Assembly: GCF_000002235.5 (NCBI RefSeq)
Contig: NW_022145609.1
Location: 7,194,163-7,258,162, forward strand
Direction: 5' to 3'
DNA from: Strongylocentrotus purpuratus
Lineage: Eukaryota; Echinodermata; Echinoidea; Camarodonta; Strongylocentrotidae
Length of the DNA stretch: 64,000 nt
Below, one piece after another: positions 58,901-64,000 of this stretch; the stretch's first letter is position 1, and each line of letters opens with the position of its first letter. Both the position numbers and the translations under genes were made by a program. Below the pieces are notes generated by a model. That model ran no database searches. It saw only the letters and a program-made list of their open reading frames with translations, and was not told the DNA's origin.

Positions 58901-60764
58901 GTGGTCTCTCTTTATTGCTCTCTCCCTCTCCTCTCTTTTTTTGTCTATCCTTTTCTTTCTCTCTCGCGCTCTCTCTTTCACTTACTCTCTCCCCCTCTCA
59001 CTTTCTCCCCTCTCTTACTCATTCACTCTTTCTCTCTCACTATCTCTCTCTCTCTCTTTCTCTTTCTCTGTTAGTACAGTACGTCCTCTCTTTCTGTCAT
59101 TTATTACTTTCCCGTCCATCTCCCTCATATTCCTTTATTCGCTATGTCTTCTCTGTCTTACTCTCGGTTTCTCTCTTTCCCCCTATTAGACATGCGAAGG
59201 GGCACCATCTTTTCGTCTCAGCCCCCCCCCCCCCCCTCTCGGCCTACATCTCTTGGCTTTGTCTTTCCTCTCCCGTTGGTTTTCCCGCCGTACTCTCCCT
59301 CTCACTTTCGTCTTCCAACTTGTCGAGAAGGTCAAACCGTGAATACTAGCTATTCCAGGACAGAAATGAGTGTCTACCCGAAACGAGAAAGAAAAAAAAA
59401 CCAAACGGTTTAAATATCATCATCACTAAGTCTTCAGCTTCAGAAAATATATATTTCCCTTTTCGTTTTGTATACAAAATATCTAAGTACCTGTTTTAAT
59501 GCACAAGTCTCATTTTAGCCTGATTTTAGATATCCTTTACGAGCAAAATCTTCAATTGCACTTTATAAAACATCTTGCCACGGAATGATTTAACAAGTTG
59601 AATACCCTGCTGGGCTTAAAATTCGATTGAGTCATTGTTGACCTTAAGACAATGAATCTTTATATCATCTTATGTTAATGTTCTTAAAGAATTGTCCTCC
59701 TACTGAACTAAATATTATAGCTCCTGCACGGTGATTTCAACATGAGATCTCGGAGTCCTTGGGAAAAATAGACAACATAAGTCTACACAATTACTCCAAG
59801 TAGTAAGGTCCTTGGGTCGCTCCAGGGTAGTGAGTACCTGTGACCTTCAATATTCATTGTGTGTACAGTGGATGAGATCGAAACCTGTTAAATCTACTCC
59901 ACGATATCCCCTACTCAAATGAATGGAAAGCTGTCAACGACCCCTTAAATACAAACCCTAAACCTCCTTAAGTAGATTGATTTTCGCTTTTATTCGAAAG
60001 TCAATCAAAAAGACTTTTTAAAAAGACGCCTTCAATTAAATGCCTTTCCTACTTCGGCCAGGTGTCTTCTTATGCTAAAAGGGATTTCAGAAAGACCAAT
60101 GATATTAATCTCTAGGTTTGGTTATTGTGTATAGGGCATACAGGGTTTTTTTAAGGGAAGGTTGGGATCTGGTAAAGATAGAAAAAATATTGACCTCTGT
60201 CACACTTCGTATGTTAGTTTGAAAGAATGACACTTAGATGATGTCCACTGAACAAGATTTCTCGTCTAATATCATCTTATAGCTTCCCCCTGAACTAAGC
60301 ATGGACAGATAAAAAGAAAATGTTAATAGGTTTTGAATCCCTAAACTGTATCACATTAATTCTATAATTATGTACATGTAATTTATGTTTTCTTTTTTAA
60401 TCACACTGAATTGTAATTTTTTTTATTTTTTTATTGTAAACTGGCCGCTTTTTATCAGCTTTGTTGCCAAATTAGGTTCCGCAATATTTTGTTTAAAAAA
60501 ACAAAAACACCCTTATTTAGAATATGAAGTATGGACGAAAAGTTTGGACCAAATGTGTATGCCAAATGTGTGTGGAGTCCCTTAAACGCATGTATGTTTA
60601 GTGTGCAGTGCACATGACTTTCAGCAAGATTCTGTCATTTCAAAGAAAAATCATATTGGCGATTCCAAAACCTCACAGTATAGATCAATTTTCATGAACT
60701 ATTTATCAAATTAACATTTATCAATTGCTACGTGACAGTATTTTTCACAGTGAATCGCTTTCCA
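55929..60764. other. intergenic, simple repeats only
   Basis: AT-rich trinucleotide-like sequence at 57070-57235, a CT array at 58910-59065 and poly(C) at 59221-59236. No gene was recognised. Confidence 0.5.
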
Positions 60765-60926
60765 GGGTCCCATTTCACAAAACTTGTCATCAGTGACAAA
60801 CAACCTGGTGACATATGACAGTTTTTGTTATAAGCCAGTGAAATCCTTGCTTCTGATTGGTTATCAGCAGATTGTCACTGATTTTTGTCATTTGTCATTG
60901 AAAAAAGAGTTTTGTGAAACGGGTCT
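60765..60926. mobile_element. TIR element, relative of the 12356 and 20926 elements
   Basis: The ends are GGGTCCCATTTCACAAAACT and AGTTTTGTGAAACGGGTCT. The interior has TTGTCATCAGTGACAAAC, TTATAAGCCAGTGAAATCC and CTTCTGATTGG, parallel to the other two copies. Confidence 0.8.
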
Positions 60927-62184
60927 CAGAACTCAACTTTATCTTTAAAAAAGACTGATGGTCAGGATTTCGTTTATGTTCAGGTCAGTTCTTTTCACTT
61001 CATTTTATTCAATACTTTTATGAAAAATATGCAAGGGTAAACACACATGCAAAGTTACAAAATAATATCAAAACATAAGCGAAGAAGACGAGAGAAGAAC
61101 AATAACAAAAAAAAAATAAACAAGTAGTTTAAGGAAAGTATTTGGAGATAAGACAGGAAGGCCGGTAATTTGTTTCTGCATTGAAAGGATCAATTACACA
61201 CCTATATGAAGATCATATGCAGATAAACCTCTAAGATGTCTGGTCTCGTGTGACGGAAAGGTCATCAACCGAATCCCTGGATCGCCACCATCGAGATGCC
61301 ATCTTTACTCACTGGTAACTCAGGCATCACGTTCACCGACACCTAATTGAAGCGCGTGTTAATTTGCATACACGTGTTTTAATAGGATATCGGCGAACTT
61401 GTTCTGTATGACGGTTTTGTGAAAAGACGCAATAGGTGTCGTTTCATTCGTTAGGACGTTGATGGAACAAACGCATTTCATGTTTGTTTACTTGCATCAC
61501 ATTTTTTGTTAGCTATTCGAACAGCTATTTCTTAGATTCTTTGAAGATTTGTGTAAACAGTTTATATTTTCACATTTATTTTGATGATTTTTTGTTTCTG
61601 CAACATTTTTTTTATTCAGGTGTACTTACAAGCTCTGATAACATGGTAGTAATGCATCTAAAAAGGTGTGCTGTGAATTTTGGAAAACCCGGCACATCAG
61701 GGATAATTTATGATAAAGCTTTCATCTCGTGTCAGTGTGGTTCATAAATATTATGAATGGTAATTAATTTATATGGCTTTTAATTCATGTTAACTATTTT
61801 CTGATTTATTCTTAGTTAGTACTACTCTTAACAATATTAAAAAAGTTTTTTGGCTGAATTATTGCACTGTAAAAAAATCTATATTATGCCTCCCAAAAGA
61901 CTCCTGTATTTTCCGATCGTTATATTCTAGCGAATGGCTAGTAATCATTAGAAAAGGGTATCATATATGTTTTGAGAAGAAATTCAAATTCAAAGTCTTT
62001 AGTTCTGATACCAAATGTACAACTAATTTGATTTTGTACTAGTTTGTACACAGTGTCAGGGATATTGCTATTGGAAATGCGATTCAACTTAATCGAGACA
62101 CACAATAGCCAATGTAGTTCGTGTATCACGTTTTTTAACCTATAATAATATTATAGTATTCATATGTGTGTGCGTGGTATTTTT
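60927..62184. other. intergenic, nothing recognised
   Basis: AT-rich. No gene, RNA or repeat structure was identified. Confidence 0.45.
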
Positions 62185-62418
62185 AAGGCTTGTTCAGACA
62201 TGGCGCGGTAAACCGCCTCAAAAATGCCGCCGGTGTTACCTTTTTACATGTAAATAAATAGCAACGTCGCGCAACAAAGGACTTGCGCGTATTCACTGAG
62301 CTCTTTGTTATAAGATACAAAAAAGAGAAGCGTATTGCACTTAACGTCATGGTAAAAAAATAATTAAAAAAAAAAAAATATCGCCGTAGTTTTGCCGCAT
62401 CATATCTGAACAAGCCTT
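62185..62418. mobile_element. MITE with 7-bp target duplication (family shared with 9258-9411)
   Basis: The ends AAGGCTTGTTCAGACATG and CATATCTGAACAAGCCTT form TIRs. TATTTTT lies directly outside both ends (62178-62184 and 62419-62425). Interior text AAATAGCAAC, CAACAAAGGACTTG and AAGATACAAAAA matches the intron copy at 9258-9411. Confidence 0.8.
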
Positions 62419-64000
62419 TATTTTTATAATCAAAAGCGATAGAAACTTTCAGGGTAGCATTTAATCTTGGTGGAACACAGAGTGTCGCCTGCAGCTATCT
62501 TATGATGGCGACACTGAGGGAGTATCGCTGGATGGCTTGATATCCTATGTACGTATATGACATTCTATCTATAGATGACTCGGCTTGAAAGGGTGTATCT
62601 ATCAAGGATAAACAACATGAAAACCATCCCACTTATGAGTGTGTGGATAGGACACCTGCCAGATATAAGTAATCATTCATATTACAAAGGCAAAACAACA
62701 TCAGTGAAAATCACCAGCGCCCCCTCCCCTCGAATTAAAAAATGGCATAGATATTGCATTGATCATGACTATTGGGGTTCCACCCCCCCCCCCCCCAATC
62801 CTGGGTCTGTTGTAGTGTGGTGACAGAAAAGGATTTGTCTAGGAATATTTGCATAATGGGTACGATGGGTTTATTGTGCTTTGGAAAAATTGTGTTTGTC
62901 AATAGCATTATAAGTACATAAACACATACTATGATATGCTTCTAGGGTATATCATAATCTTTGGTATTTATTTAATACATTTAATGGTCGATATAGCCCT
63001 TTCACATAAAAATGATGAAACATGTATTATATTAATAATTTAATAAACGTACAATTAAAATAAAATGTGTTTGTGTTGAAGGTGCGGCATGTTGAATGGC
63101 AAGGTTAAGAGGGAAAAGGAGGCCGATGAATTGATATTCCTCTTACTTTCCGGATTGAATTTACTTCGGCGCATAATTATTTGTACTTCCCGCGTTATAA
63201 AACCGAAAGTATATAAAGACGTCGGTGTATTTTCCGGAGTTGTTACCCTTTGAAAATTGATATGAACGTGTTTTTTTTTTTGTATAAATATATTGAATTT
63301 ATTTACCGGTTAATAAATATGATATAACGGTTGTGCATGGTTTTAAACCAATGGTGAATGATGGAATGTACCGCAATAAAATCCTTAAAATAATCTTTAT
63401 TCCATTAAATATGGAATTGTTCCTAGACAGAATGTGTCACGTATGAGGCCTTACAGACGAGTAGTTATCGTGCGTCATGCAATAGTGAAATGGAGTAGCC
63501 GTTACGCCTTACGGTGAGCAAATGTTTTGTTCTTGTTCCTGTTGTAACTCCACTCTCCATTTGCTTATCGATCTACTCCTTGTTCTTGATTCGGACGCTA
63601 TTTGCCAACAATACATCAAGGGGCATAATGTATGGGAGGGGGTGCTTGAATAGGGTGGACCAAATAATTATAACGAGAGGAACCCCTGCCGTTTATTTGA
63701 CAGGTTCCTTTCAGGACCTCTCGCTGGTATGAACGAGATAGCTGGTAATTAGAACGAAGACCACCTAAACAAAATCATCGATCTTCTTTGATGAAAAATG
63801 GAGCAATCCAAATCGATGTTGAAAGAGATAAGAGCTTTTTTACCCCCCACTAGCGAGACCTTGAATTTTTTGAAATATTGCGACTTTTATTACTCATCTG
63901 AGAGTCTGTATGCGAACATCAAAGTAACCGCCCACTTTCTTTATTATTATCCATTTTAAAAGATCTAAAACCTGTACTATGTTGGTATATTAATTGATTG
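62419..64000. other. right-end intergenic sequence
   Basis: A hairpin AGTGTCGCC/GGCGACACT lies at 62481-62515 and poly(C) at 62782-62796, next to CCTGGGTCTG. TATATAAAG near 63210-63218 could be a TATA box, but no gene is seen after it. Confidence 0.4.

Noticed and set aside
63205..63230. TATA box (TATATAAAG) as a promoter
   Set aside because: No transcript or coding region follows within the window and AT-rich DNA makes such matches common.

Overview
The window looks like nuclear DNA from a marine deuterostome, most likely an echinoderm and probably a sea urchin. I infer this from intron-containing animal genes, a chloride-dependent animal alpha-amylase with an invertebrate-type C-terminal extension, a pair of divergent GT10 fucosyltransferases, and dense short TIR elements, tRNA-derived SINEs and long CT/GA, poly(C) and (ATT)n tracts. 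Species cannot be fixed without a search.

Layout. 1-1454 (+) is the 3' part of an alpha-amylase gene, open at the left edge, with a one-base frameshift near 1059. 1455-5743 holds a purine-rich minisatellite, poly(C) tracts, a large inverted-repeat structure (3650-4505) and a decayed LINE reverse transcriptase tail (5028-5471, -). 5744-10043 (+) is a complete five-exon TRIC (TMEM38) cation channel gene of 279 codons, with introns full of transposon fragments, a SINE and an internal duplication. 10044-14860 is intergenic with several MITEs and SINE pieces. 14863-17061 (-) is a two-exon alpha-1,3-fucosyltransferase-like gene (FUT-A, 460 aa). 17810-20871 is a ~3-kb hAT-like element with perfect 8-bp target duplications, which carries a purine tract, a tandem repeat with hairpin modules and a nested TTAA MITE. 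21745-22250 is a truncated LINE 3' end. 25094-26389 (+) is a second, divergently oriented GT10 gene (FUT-B) that lacks several expected substrate-binding motifs. From 26.4 kb to the end I see no intact gene: the sequence is AT-rich intergenic or intronic DNA with simple repeats, MITEs, LINE relics and one possible serine-protease relic near 34.6 kb.

How the genes relate. The amylase (secreted digestion), TRIC channel (ER/SR counter-ion) and fucosyltransferases (Golgi) have no obvious common pathway. The two FUT genes are paralogues arranged head to head about 8 kb apart, and both have, or appear to have, a phase-0 intron just before the transmembrane anchor.

The most useful non-gene results are the hAT-like element with its nested MITE and visible empty site, the shared 3' tail of a LINE and a SINE, an intronic insertion that offers TRIC a phase-compatible decoy terminal exon, and the degenerate active site of FUT-B. 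I did not find a convincing wholly new biological system. All boundaries and comparisons were made by eye.
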